DNA from: Paramacrobiotus richtersi
Lineage: Eukaryota; Tardigrada; Eutardigrada; Parachela; Macrobiotidae
NCBI GenBank assembly: GCA_034698045.1
Contig: JAQGAU010000119.1
Coordinates: forward strand, 1-39,526
Reading direction: 5' to 3'
DNA: 39,526 nt
Shown here: positions 11,716 to 22,436 of the stretch, piece after piece
Layout of the letters: every line of letters starts with the position of its first letter
How positions within the stretch are numbered: the first letter of the stretch is position 1
Program-made: the position numbers and the translations under genes
The notes under the pieces: model-generated
The model's input: only the letters and a program-made list of their open reading frames with translations
What the model was told of the DNA's origin: nothing
Databases searched by the model: none

Positions 11716-12257
11716 AAAAACTAAACAACAATATAACTGCCTGCGTATCTGGCGCACTGGCGACAAAACTTATATATCCGTGATGTGCTCCTTGATAGAG
11801 CTTACCGACAACTGCTACGCGACCACCATTGGATGTTCATGATCAAACCCCGAAAACTTGAAATCTGGACTCACGAATGTCACGAATGTCAGCAGACTCA
11901 GCTTGTAAACTATCAGTATGCTAGTCCCGGTTTTGGGTTTTGTGGTCCTCAAGTCGACGCTTGACTGGTGTACGCTATGATCCATATATATTTAGTACTG
12001 TAGATTGTCAGATACTGCTTGTTTGCGTAGAGTTGTGATGGTTCGAATATAGAAAACAGTGCATTATGCAAAAAGCGAAGCAAAGCCACCATAATTAATT
12101 CAGTAAATCCTCTGCCTTTAACGGTTGCACGTCTTGCCGCTTTATCGGTATGTATAGGTCTCTCGTTAACGCCTTCGCAGATCGCAGACCCATACTTCGT
12201 AAACTGGCGTACTAACTATCGTACTGGACGGTATGCTTTTGATTAACGTCGTCGATA
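11716..12257. other. Intergenic, no gene recognised
   Basis: Sequence between the receptor stop codon and the truncated hydrolase copy. It contains a small direct repeat (TCACGAATG twice, about 11871-11888) and no convincing open frame. It does not contain the upstream exons of the hydrolase. Confidence 0.5.
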
Positions 12258-13110
12258 CCAATCCTGGCTTTTCACTTAATGTCATCGGCTTCTGCGGCAC
12301 TCAAGTGTATACAGCCCTTGTTTGACATTGTACCGCAAGCTTCATTGAACAGCATACATGGATGAGAATATCAGCAGTTTCTGCAGCTCTGATGGGCCAT
12401 TTGCGTTCATGGGAAGCTTCATGCAGGATCATTTACAGTATCGTCAGCTCGGCTATTTCTTTAAACTTGCGCCGCTGATTCTAGCTGGCCACATCTGTCA
12501 TGTGCTTCTTAATTTGACGCTGAATGCCGCCACAGCTCCCGTGGCACACAGAATCTTAGCCCACATGGAAAGGATTTATGACAACACTCTAAATGTCGTT
12601 TACTACCATACCTTCCATCCGGCATGCAATGTATAATATTTTTCTGGTTTAATTACTCCTTTTTGCTATTTCCTGTGCAACGTACTGGTTTTCTTCCTTA
12701 TGGTTTGTTTGTGCAGCAAAGTTTAAACTCCTGTGCTGCCAGTTTTAACGTTACACAGCAGCTAACGGGCAACCTTCCATGTCACGGAATGATAATAATG
12801 CGCACGTTAATGCGAAGTTTTATGTGGGAAACTAACAGCATACCGTACATGAAGTATTAAGGATCGAGCATGGTAACAATTCGGAGATGTTCTTGTTCGT
12901 CGGCCGGAAATGGGCGCGACCATAGTGTGCACGACGTCCGCTGCAGAGTATTCGCTCCGGTTCAACGGGATGTGGTGACTGCAAGAGTCGAAGCGGTACG
13001 CATCGACCGTATTGTTGGCAATCGTTTTGACCTTCTCAGATACGATTCGTGACGAAATTCACACTGCCTTTATATTCTGACATGGTTCCCCCGTTATTTG
13101 CAAGGGTGCC
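12258..13110 (+). pseudogene. Truncated beta-lactamase-like hydrolase, last exon only
   Basis: This matches the last exon of the hydrolase at 1609-2191. Recognisable landmarks are MDENISSFCSSDGPFAFM (12358 onward), FMQDHLQYR, LRIEHG, and the sequence around TGCACGACGTCCGCTGCAGAG. The catalytic exons are absent. Stop codons break the frame (after FHPACNV near 12636 and again downstream), and about 230 bp of unrelated sequence separates the two matching halves near 12560-12790. The downstream flank also matches that of the first copy, so it arrived as part of a duplication that also carried peptide gene B. Confidence 0.85.
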
Positions 13111-13487
13111 TAGTATGAGGGCAGTATCTCAGTGTAGAATACCGTTTAATCGCGTATTGTTTTTCCTTTATTACTGTTGCTCGGTGTCAACGTTTTTTAG
13201 CACAGCCATGTCGGTTGCAACTTGCTTTCGTATAACTACAGAATATGTGACATCAATCCAGTTTCAACGGTCGATGAATAACAGCTGCTGGTTCAAATGA
13301 TTATGTGAAAGCGTACGTATACATACACAGCAAACAAAAAAAGGCTTAGCCTGAGCTACTAACATCGGCAACATCCGATCGTAAATAAATCTTAATCTTG
13401 CAGAATGTAACATACAAATTATCTGCGCAGCATATATCTAAACAGTGCAACAGATGTCGATCGAATGAATAAGTAAGGAAATTGCGT

Positions 13488-13836
13488 CTAGTAGCCGATG
13501 CCGCACACTCGGCACCAGTAGCCGCATTTTCCGGAGCGGCATCCCGAGACCCGGCAGGATCTGGGCAGGCATGCCCATCCGCCGTCGGCACGTTCTGTGC
13601 GCAGCAGGGTCATTTCGCTCTCAGCTCCCAAACCGGCGGCACCTACAACAGCAGTTCCAAGTCTCTACACAATGCACATGCAAACCGCTGAGTAAACCGA
13701 GTGTATTACTGTAAATGTAGCAATGTCGCAAGCTCAGCGTTGACCTTGGTGCTGACTTACCCGTCTTTTCCACAGCGATGGTGGCCAGCAGAAATGCGGT
13801 TAAAAACAGGAAGGATAAAAAGAGACGGCTTTGCAT
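13488..13836 (-). CDS. Small secreted six-cysteine peptide, copy B
   Basis: Exon 1 is 13836-13761 (76 nt) and exon 2 is 13642-13488, with a 118-bp GT-AG phase-1 intron between them. The predicted protein has 76 aa. Signal peptide: MQSRLFLSFLFLTAFLLAT. Linker: EAE replaced by GAESEMTLLRTERADG. Cysteine core: ACLPRSC, SGC, GKC, GYWC, RVC, then GIGY-stop. Cysteine spacing is identical to copies A and C. The hydrophobic core of the signal is more Phe-rich than in copy A. It lies just downstream of the truncated hydrolase and convergent with it, as copy A lies downstream of the first hydrolase. Family and function are not recognised. Confidence 0.85.
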
Positions 13837-13929
13837 GGTTGCAGTCGGCACTTTGCAGTTTGTAAGACTTGAAATAATTTGTCGAGTACAGGGATATTGG
13901 AGAACTGAATTGATTAGATGTTGCCGAGT

Positions 13930-14545
13930 CTGTTCTTTTTATATGTTGCTCATTTTGTTTGTCTCTGTTGCCGGTGTGACGAGAGAGGTTAATACATCGT
14001 CACTTCCGCATTACGCTGCATCATTACTTCCGTCACCTGTCTTACGTGTGCTTGTATGTCAACGTACTCTCGCCTACGATTCATTGCTGTTTTTTTACTA
14101 GACGGTACCTTTGGCCTAAGTGTATGTCTGTTAGCTATCTACGTAATCGCTGCAAAAAAGTAAACGATTCAGACTGTGCGCCGTACAGACCTATGAACTT
14201 TTAAGCTCGATCTCTGCCGTCACATAAAGCAAGGTAAAGCCGTAGCACACAAGTAAACAAGCAGTATGGCATCCTTAATTAATTAATGCGCACAACACCC
14301 AGCACAGAGGTAACAGGAAGTTCAAATGTTATTGCCCTGTTCATACGGATTTTTCAGAATGCTTAGGGTCGCATGAAAGTGCTCAGCATTATTGTTCCGA
14401 GAGTTTACGTACTCGACCTTCACAAATACTGTGATATCTCACGAAAAGCATTCTTGAGCAGCCGAAAGCATCCGGAAACCTCACAGGGAAATCTGATGAA
14501 CCGATCCGCGTAGAGAAGCAGAAAGAGTTCACTGCTATAATATTA
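13930..14545 (-). repeat. Upstream block shared by peptide gene copies (B)
   Basis: Shares CAAGGTAAAGCCGTA, CTGTGATATCTCACGA, TTGCCCTGTTCATACGGAT and GCCGAAAGCATCCG with the block upstream of copy C, and less with copy A. Similarity stops near 14545, before the place where an inverted peptide fragment lies in A and C. Confidence 0.7.
13935..13943 (-). promoter_or_regulatory. TATA box of peptide gene B
   Basis: The minus strand reads TATAAAAAG, 99 bases upstream of the ATG at 13836, the same placement as in copies A and C. Confidence 0.65.
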
Positions 14546-15150
14546 TTATTTACGCTTTTGATTCTGTAAAGCTGAAAACTTCACTTTCCTACTGTGAGGA
14601 AGATCTAGTAGTTCGTATTGAACCGGCCATCTGGCTGTGCTCCCTAGGTATAAACCACACCAAGTGAACACGACAAGATGGCCGGCCTGGGTGCTTTTAA
14701 GTTTTAAGGGTTCTTAAAGGTAGACTGTGTAGTGCAGCTATATTCATAAAGTTAAACTGACAAGTGAGAGCTGTAATAATAATCGAAAATTGCACTAACA
14801 GTTCAGCGAAACAACGCAAGTACGGAATCGAATGTGAAAATGGTCCATGGTTAGAGAAATAATCAGACAAATGAAGGAATTAATTTGCTGTGGAGTGATG
14901 TCGCTGCAAGCAAGTTGAAGCAACCGCCAAGTGTGGCATGACCGGTTTGTTCATTGGCAATAATGACATGCGCAGCCACTGCTGAGTCACTGCTCTGCCT
15001 TGCCACACAGGCCTGTTGGGGCACTGGGGCAGCTGTTTTGTAACTTTCTCACAGCATTCAAAAATAGTGTGTCTTGACGCTGCAGTTTGTTCCTTTTAGT
15101 GTGCTTACCGTATATTGACGGTAGGCCGAATCATCCCTGGCGATCTGGCA
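14546..15150. other. Intergenic, promoter region of F-box gene 1
   Basis: No gene recognised. It includes a 10-bp inverted repeat (14623-14632 with 14676-14685). The 5' untranslated region of F-box gene 1 presumably lies at the right end. Confidence 0.45.
14623..14685. repeat. Inverted repeat, 10-bp arms
   Basis: CCGGCCATCT at 14623-14632 is the exact reverse complement of AGATGGCCGG at 14676-14685, with a 43-base loop. Significance unknown. Confidence 0.5.
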
Positions 15151-18100
15151 ATGTTTTCCACGCAGTTTTTTAAGTGGAATTCTGTAGACATAATTTCTAA
15201 CGGCGAAAACGGAATATGTCGCACTCGGGGTATCGTGGTGGATAAAAGCAAAACTGGGCTCCTGGTGGACTTTGGCATTGCGAAGAAACCGCCCGAACTC
15301 ATCGCGTTCGAACGGATTATTCGCGATAAAGAACCTATCCAGCCGCTGACAGCTGGTAGAAAATCTAACGCTTCCAAGGACCACGAAGTTCTGCTACAGC
15401 TTTCCACTGAGCAGCCGTGGACGTGGTATCCCGCTGAGAAACTATCGGGTTCAGGTTTTTTTGTGGTCGTGAAAGTCACGGTTTCTGACGGCCATGTTAT
15501 CACCGATGTCGTCCGCAAGAGGCAGGTGAGATGTTGCGCCGTAAGGAAGAGCGTGTTACTTTCCAATGATTATCTGAAAGAACACGTTGACGTCCCTTAT
15601 GATGATTTCGTTGTCACGCCGTCCTTTCGCAAATTATGGACCGGAAGGAACTACCTTGCACGGACATATCCAATTGGGACCGCGAATAACAAGTTTTATT
15701 ACATTCAGGCTCTGGATCCAGCATTAGTGGTAAGTGTTGAATATTAATCATGAAATATTTCTGTTGCATGCCTTCACATTTGTCAACTGTCACTGGGTAA
15801 ATTTGTGCCAAAATGCGAAATGAAAGTTTTCAACCGAATTAAAAAATTGTTAAACAGATAAGGACCTGTGGAATATTTGTCTCTCGTGGACTACTATCAT
15901 GTTTTTCTAGGTTGTCAAGAGAATGCAACGTTACTAACTTCTTAATGACTTTGTCAATTTCTTTAATTTCTTTGTCAATTGCCAATTTCTTTACTTACGA
16001 AATTTTTTTGTTCCACAATTTTTTTGACCCACAATGACTACTTCAGGTATCGTTAGGATAAGTACGTCTACATTGCTTAAATTCAACTATATGACAGTCA
16101 TATAGTTGTCGCAAATTTCGAAAGCTTGTGGGACAGAGTCCAGGGTACTTTTCACCTCAGCCGTGACTCCTCCAGCAGCATTCTTAACAAATTTGAAATG
16201 GTGAAGCTTTTGAATTCCTGGAACTGCTTTATATTTCCCGTCCACGTAAGTTTTGAAATCCTTCCACTGCCACTGCACGTTTTCGGAATCGTTGTGCCTT
16301 CCGTACATGTGGGCCCTGGAGTTCGTAACCGACTGACCAAGCTCCAGTAAGTTTTCGGTGCAGCTGGATTCGTTCCGAACGAATTTTTTTTTAAACAGTC
16401 CAAAAAATCGATCTGGCGTAAATTTAGTATGGCCCACGGGCATGAAATGTACCTCCACAGTTTCATAGAAATTATTCTTCACAAGGTCCGCAAAATATCC
16501 CATTGTGAAACGGTTCTTGTTCTGCCCGCCGCAATTGTCGCAATAAAATATCGCACGCTTTTCCTTGAAACTGTAGTTTCGTAACTGGTGATCAAGCATG
16601 GAAATTACAGCATTGGGTCCATGGGACTCTTTCCCATTTTCCTGGATGCACTGGCTCTCGTCGAATATGTAGTATGAGTTTCCTTTGTTGGACTCGCACA
16701 CCATGCCAAAAAGATGCACACGCAGGCACACTGCAAATATTAACGGAATTTAATCAAACATTAAGTTTTTGAACTGAATGAGAAGTTCCTATTCACCTAG
16801 AAAATAAATGGGCCCAGCCTGCTCCGGATAATTTGGTACGGCAACGGACTGAGCAAAATCGAAAGAATACACCGAAACGGAGTCGTCAGCGGTTTCTGGG
16901 AATCTTCCGGAACCAGCAACGTCGTATTTCTCAAATTTCTCTTCGCTTTCTTTAATAAGCTCGTTGTAATGGAGCCGCTCAGCCGTCACCATCTCCAGGT
17001 GGTCTCGCCAGTCCTCGGACTTCTTCAGTTTGTCCTCGTCCGTGGCTCTTGTATACCGTAGATTATCGCGTAGTTTAACGCACGTATTGCACAGATCCGT
17101 CCTCGGACTCATAATCTGCAGATGTGGCATAAATCTCCTCCACACACGTCTGTAAGAAAAATTGGTTTGGTGATTTACCTAATAAACATTTTTACAACTT
17201 AAAATTAAAATAATTAGATAAGAAAATTGCCCTCACTTAAAAGATGACAACGAAGCTGGTGTATTCTCGTCAGTAATGCAGGCTTTTCTATAATCCTCCC
17301 ACATTAACTTTTTTTTCGTTTCCGCTGGTAGATACATCTTCGGCGTTTTCTCAGTCCCGCGTGGTGGTGCAGGCATTGGTAATCCAAACTTTTCGGCCTT
17401 CCCTTGTAAATAAATTCGGATGCGGTTCACGATTGCATCATTCATTGCCTTGTTCCCTGATTTTCCCGAAAGGCCATGTTTTGGCAACGCCAGTCCGGTG
17501 CTGACAAGATTTTTTCGTAGTGTGTCGATTGCTTTCTTGCCGCAATCATACAGGGCGTACACCGCTTTCATGCACAGACTAAGACGAGAATCAAACGGAA
17601 TTTTGAGCGTCTTGTCCCGGTTTTCACCATCGGCACGTTTCCACAAAGAAACTGAAAATAGTTAAACAATTATTATAATAACAAAAACAGCTGAAATAAT
17701 ACTGACAAGCATGATAAAAACGAATCAAATAATAAGTAAAATTAACGCAGTAAAAATAGTAAATTATATAAGTTAGTTTTAGCATAACAGATTATTATTA
17801 AGCCTTTATTTATAATACTGTTACCTGAACAGGATAACTTTCCGAGTAAGAAGTACTGACGCTGCGGCTTGGACAGGGCCAGGAACTGCTGTTGATGGCT
17901 GGCAAATACTTCTTTCGGGAGACAAAGCAGACATTTATCGCGGCAGCAGCCCGTGCGCAGCAGGTCGCGAAGCTCCTGCAATGGTTCCGGGAAGACGGTC
18001 GGAATAATCTGCAGCGGGGGCTCGGAAACCCCAGGCGCGGGCTGCGGAAGCTGTGGCTCGGGCTCGGTAATCTGCGGCTGCTCGTGAAGTGCTGGTTCAT

Positions 18101-20397
18101 CCATCGGCACAGGCGACTGTGGAACAGCTGCAAAAATGTCGTCCCAGAACCCCGCAAAAGGCTCGTTCTCGAGAGCGAAGTCGAATTCGCTGCCTGAAAA
18201 AATGTGCCCAAAACGTTGAAAGCGTCATCAAAATTAGTGCAGCAAGTTCTCGATGTTAAAACATTACTTATACAACTGAACGTGAAAAAGCGTCATCGAT
18301 TACGGGAAACACACGGACAAAAAAAAGCCAAAACAATGCCAATAAATTTACTTAAATTATGTACACAACAATAATTATTATGCTAAACTAATTTTCAACG
18401 TGAAATACCCCAAGTTTATAATAGAGGAATTATTCACAAATAAGAATACTAATAATAGTAGACGCCTGCGTACCGCTATACTCCGTGGTGGTTTCTGCAG
18501 AATTATTTCCAGCTGACATTAACGATATCGTTTTATCTGCGCTGGATACGTCCGCTTCACTTTGGTCGTCACTGTCCGAATCCTTCTCGTTTTCTCCATC
18601 GAATAATTCGTACTCTTCATCGCCTCCATCGTCGTAGATTTCCTCAGGAACCGTGGTACCCGATGGATAAGGTAGGGCCTTGTCATTCTCGTCATCGTCA
18701 AAAATCTTTTGGAGGACCTCTTTTGCCGTCAGTCTCGCCATAGTGCGAGATTAAAATTACAAATTTTTCACGTTTTTTTAAAAATCTGACGATCGCAAAT
18801 CAATTAGCGATGATTTCTTATCAAAAGAAAGACGAGTAGCCAAAACTGACATTTTCCGTATGTCGAAACAGTGCGTGCTTTAGCAGTTTGCAATATGCCA
18901 GTGTACTACCATGCTGACGAATTTTGGCTCCTGTGCGACGAAGGTTGACCATACATGGTCCCCCTGAGCAGCCCGGTTGTAAAGCATGATTTTCTCTATA
19001 TTATAGCATTGGTAAGTCGATTTGGCCCCCCCAGTCATTACGGACCGTTTTCACGCTTTCCTGTAAAGTATGGTTCTACGTCATTAGTGCCTTTTCTATT
19101 GGCCCGCCCCCATGTTAGTTACTTGATCGAATCGCCCATTCAGGCTGACCGTCACATAATGATCTGAAGTCTGTACCATTATAATAATTACTGTTTTAGG
19201 TGAACGATATTGAGGAGATGTTATCGGGTGAAAGTACAGCGAATAATCGGCGACTTAAGCGGTCTCACGAAGACAGCGAGAGGGAGGATTCGTTGCATCA
19301 GACAGAACTTGCCATCAATGACATCCCGTACAATGTTCTATACGCAGTGTTATCTCACCTGGATATCGCTGAATTACTCCGTTATCGTCGAGTGTGTCAA
19401 TTGTGGGATTCCATTATAACATCAGGGGACTCCACTAAAGTCATTATTTGCGACACGAATCCTTCCGAAAAATATGATACATATGCTTTTGCTACTGTAT
19501 TGGTCAAGCTCATAAAGAAAACAACGCAGTATCTCATTTTTACTCGACGGATTACTCCGGAACTGAACAGTTGGTTCTGGTTCAGGAAAACCATGGAGAT
19601 GACTGAAAGGTTACTGCAACACACCGGAATCATCATTCCGACGTTGGTGTTAGCGGATTTGGAAGCTTACGAATCTGATTTCTTGGAGCAAGGCTCCCGC
19701 AACAAAGACGGCAGCCCGGCAATATCGAAAAGCCTTCGCAGTATTTGCCAGCGTTTGGTACTAAAGCGCTTTACCCTCCTTGATCTCTTCGACGATGGCA
19801 CTGAGAATGATTCTGCATTCCCGGATTTGACAGTACTTCATGCGAAGATCAGAACAGTTAATACCACCCAACTGGAACTGCGGAATGCGCTGGAGCCATC
19901 TGCCCAGCAGCTTCTGAAATCAGTGGGCCCATATCACATGGGACGATTGCATGACTGGATTAACGGAGCCAACGAGGTTGCCGGAATTGGAATCCGGAAC
20001 TTACAGCGGCAAAGGAAAATAAAGCAGGTACCGTATGAAATGTGCGATTTCGTAATGTAACCAATTCGGGATTGATTTGCGAGATTACCTGTCAGTAGTT
20101 TAATGTCATACAGTCTTCGCGCAGTGATATGAATTCTTTATTTGCTATAATGCAGCTTGTTGGTTAATTCTAGTTTTTTTTGGTTCGTAGGTTCTGCAGA
20201 CATGGGAAGCTGATGATCGCCGTTTCTGCCCGGCTTGTACATGGAAAGATATTATGGAAGCGACTAAGCTCGATAAACTGGACAAACTGCACAGCATTAC
20301 GGTTATGTGTCTGTTATATAAGATGGATGATGCTTCGCTGGAGGAAGACGACAGCGACAATGACGAAGAAGATGAACAAGAAGAAGGCAATGATTAG
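15151..20397 (+). CDS. F-box protein with Fragile-X-like tandem Agenet N-terminus, gene 1
   Basis: Exons 15151-15729, 19200-20027 and 20191-20397, all joined in phase 0, give 537 aa. The ATG at 15151 matches the start of the paralog at 29606. Residues 1-60 (NSVDIISNGENG, LLVDFG, IAFERII) and about 75-130 (PWTWYPAEKL, TDVVRKRQVR) look like two Agenet/Tudor barrels as in the N-terminus of Fragile X proteins, followed by VDVPYDDF. Residues 235-275 form an F-box (IPYNVLYAVLSHLDIAELL, then VCQLWDSI), which binds Skp1 in SCF ubiquitin ligases. The remaining C-terminal half is unrecognised; the tail is very acidic (EEDDSDNDEEDEQEEG). RRLKRSHEDSE before the F-box could be a nuclear signal. Intron 1 is 3470 bp, against 391 bp in gene 2, because it hosts an antisense gene. 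Confidence 0.88.
16084..16108. repeat. Perfect 12-bp palindrome at the stop codon of the nested gene
   Basis: CAACTATATGAC, one central A, then GTCATATAGTTG. The stop codon and the last codons of the antisense gene lie inside it. It could form a hairpin in mRNA or be an element-terminal signal. Confidence 0.8.
16087..18741 (-). CDS. Intact DUF7869-like (transposase-like) protein nested in F-box gene 1 intron
   Basis: Five exons on the minus strand: 18741-18474, 18193-17825, 17651-17237, 17149-16797 and 16730-16087. All have GT-AG borders and matching phases, giving 682 aa with no stop. Exon 1 is acidic (DDDENDK, DGGDEEYELFDGENEKDSD). Exon 2 is proline-rich and then has a C-rich motif (GCCRDKCLLC) in a segment typical of these proteins. 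Exon 4 has C-x2-C (LCNTC). The C-terminal part has DFAQ (Asp about 448), YCDNCGGQNKN (Asp about 533) and GHTKFTPDRFFG (Asp about 575). These suggest an RNase H-like fold with three acidic residues, as in DDE transposases. I recall proteins with DNCxGQNKN in many invertebrates and assign DUF7869 from memory. It may be a live element or a tamed one. Its strand is opposite to the host gene. Confidence 0.8.
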
Positions 20398-21014
20398 TTT
20401 GATAGACCAGGACCGCAATAGCAGTCTGTTTCAACCGAAGTTTTGGCGAGCGTTTCTAACGTCCTGAATTTGTAAACAATATTAATCTCTTTTGACGGCT
20501 TCGTGCTGTAAGGTGTAAATGTCTGTTGCCTTCTGAGTAATAGACCCGAAGTTTGCTGCCTTTTACTCATACATAATATGAGCATAGCGATGCTACAGTT
20601 GCATGCATTCATGTTCTGGAATTTCGTGCGCAGCGTGCTTTTGTAGAAGCGGAATACAACGGAATCTGCTCGTCGTTATGTTTTGATGACAAAAATGTTT
20701 CTTCTGTGCTTCGGATAATCACAATAATAGTCGTCTGACTGTTGTTATTCTGCTGTGCCGCATTTTACCCAGTTAAGTGTTATAGTTACATACATTACTA
20801 AATTAAATATACATAAATACATTACTTTTGATGTGTGTGTACAGTTACGAATCATAACAGGATAAGTATGGCATTTCAGTATTGGGCTTTCATCAAGAAT
20901 GCTTCGGCACTGCCTAATACGCTAATAGGCATTTTTCCCCAGTTACGTCAGTATGCCATATGGACGACAATCACAGCGCAGTTATGATCATTTGCATACG
21001 TATTTATAAACACA
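20398..21014. other. Intergenic between F-box gene 1 and peptide gene C
   Basis: This is the 3' region of two convergent genes. It is AT-rich near 20770-20830, and no further gene is recognised. Confidence 0.5.
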
Positions 21015-21379
21015 TCAGCGGGTTTGAAAACGAAGAGAAATGGAACTTTGTTTGCCGACGTTACACACTCGGCAGTAGTAGCCGCATTTTCCGGAGCGGC
21101 ATCCCGAGACCTGGCAGGATTTGGGCAGGCATCCCCATCCGCTGGCGGCGCGCTCCGCACGAAGCAAGTTCATTTCGCTGTCAGCTTCCAAAGCGGAGGC
21201 TCCTACACAAGCAGATTGCTGCACCCGACATTCGCATTCGAATTAAGTTACACAAATGTGTACTGGGGATGCAGCTTAATGTTGACCTTGATTGTCAACT
21301 TACCTGTCTTTTCCACAGCGATAATTTCCAGCAGAAATGCGCTTAAAAACAGGAAGGATAGAATGAGGCAGCTTTGCAT
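21015..21379 (-). CDS. Small secreted six-cysteine peptide, copy C, extended tail
   Basis: Exon 1 is 21379-21304 (76 nt) and exon 2 is 21202-21015, with a 101-bp GT-AG phase-1 intron. The predicted protein has 87 aa. Signal: MQSCLILSFLFLSAFLLEI, with a cysteine at residue 4 and E in place of A-T near the cleavage zone. Linker: EADSEMNLLRAERAAS. Core: GCLPKSC, SGC, GKC, GYYC, RVC. Unlike A and B, the stop after NVG is lost and the frame runs on for 12 residues (KQSSISLRFQTR). Whether this tail is translated depends on the true 3' end. It lies convergent with F-box gene 1, 617 bp from its stop. Confidence 0.83.
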
Positions 21380-21474
21380 GGTTGCAGTTACTTTACAGCA
21401 TGTAAGACTTGAAATACTTAATTCGCCGAGCACAAATATTGTGGAGAACTGGAGTCGTTAGATAAACTGCCGAA

Positions 21475-22010
21475 TTTGTTCTTTTTATATGTTGTGTCCA
21501 TTGTGTTTGTCTACGAGGTTGCCGGATACTTTGTAATGTTGGAAGAATGTATCTTGGCGCAAAGTAAACAGTAGTGAGGAACAGCCGGTTTGTTGTTAAA
21601 AGTCAAAGTGTTCGTCTCAATAAATCTGCAATCGCTGCGAAAAAAGTAAACAATGCCGATTCAGATTGTGCGCAATACAGGACCTGAGTACAGTATTTTA
21701 GGCTTGAGCTCTGACGTCACATAAAACAAGGTAAAGCCGTACTCGTAGCACTCAAAGTCGCACAAACAAGGTATATCGCATCATTCGCATGACAACATCC
21801 CTGAATGCGCGCAAAACCCCATTACAGAGGTGACAGGAAGTTAAACTATTATTGCCCTGTTCATACGGATTTCTCAGGATGCTCGGTGTCGCATAAAAGT
21901 GCTGTTGTTACACAAAGTTAAACACTTGATCTTCAGGAATACTGTGATATCTCACGAGAAGGCATTCTCGACAAGCCGAAAACATCCGAAAGCATCGCAG
22001 GGAAACCGGA
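21475..22010 (-). repeat. Upstream block shared by peptide gene copies (C)
   Basis: This block shares long near-identical runs with the region upstream of copy A (21540-21660 against 3235-3350) and with copy B (21780-22010 against about 14280-14500). It links the three duplications. Confidence 0.75.
21481..21489 (-). promoter_or_regulatory. TATA box of peptide gene C
   Basis: The minus strand reads TATAAAAAG, about 102 bases upstream of the ATG at 21379, identical in sequence to the copy B box. Confidence 0.65.
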
Positions 22011-22088
22011 TGAACTTACAATTAGCCGCACATGTAATAAGGACAGTCCACTGTCCACTGCTGTAATTGTAATCCTTCCCCTCTTTCG

Positions 22089-22139
22089 GGATGCCGCTCC
22101 GGAAACTGCGGTTACTGGAGCCGGGTGTGCAGTGTCGGT
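22089..22139 (+). pseudogene. Inverted peptide gene fragment
   Basis: The plus strand reads GCRSGNCGYWSRVCSVG, the cysteine core of the peptide family on the opposite strand to copy C, about 710 bp from its start. The fifth cysteine is changed to serine and the stop after the core is lost. No signal exon is visible. Confidence 0.7.
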
Positions 22140-22436
22140 TCATATCGTTTGCGTGTTTATTTGTTTTATTCCCTTTACGACAATCGTAGCGTTATTCCAT
22201 AATCGCATAAAATTAGCTAGCAGCGTATTCTGTCGAGCTGGACATTTTACTTTTCCAAGTTTGAGGAAAGTCAAGTACTTGGCTCCTGTTGAGCTTCCTT
22301 GTCGTATTTACTAGGTGCAACGACGTATTCATGTTTATAATTATACAGCTATTCTTCGCATCATTTGTTTATTTTTCGTGGGTCTCATATGAATTATGGA
22401 CTGAATCAGTCAATAAGAACGCTTAAGCATGGTGTA

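Larger units (their letters stand above)
15930..19150 (-). mobile_element. Probable insertion in F-box gene 1 intron 1, carrying the antisense gene
   Basis: Intron 1 of the paralog (30203-30593) and of gene 1 resemble each other at both ends: left to about 15925 (ATGTTTTTCT near 15900) and right from about 19170 (ATTATAATAA). Sequence between is extra and contains the five-exon antisense gene. By eye I found no terminal inverted repeats or target duplication, so the exact ends are uncertain and the mobile origin is inferred. Confidence 0.45.
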
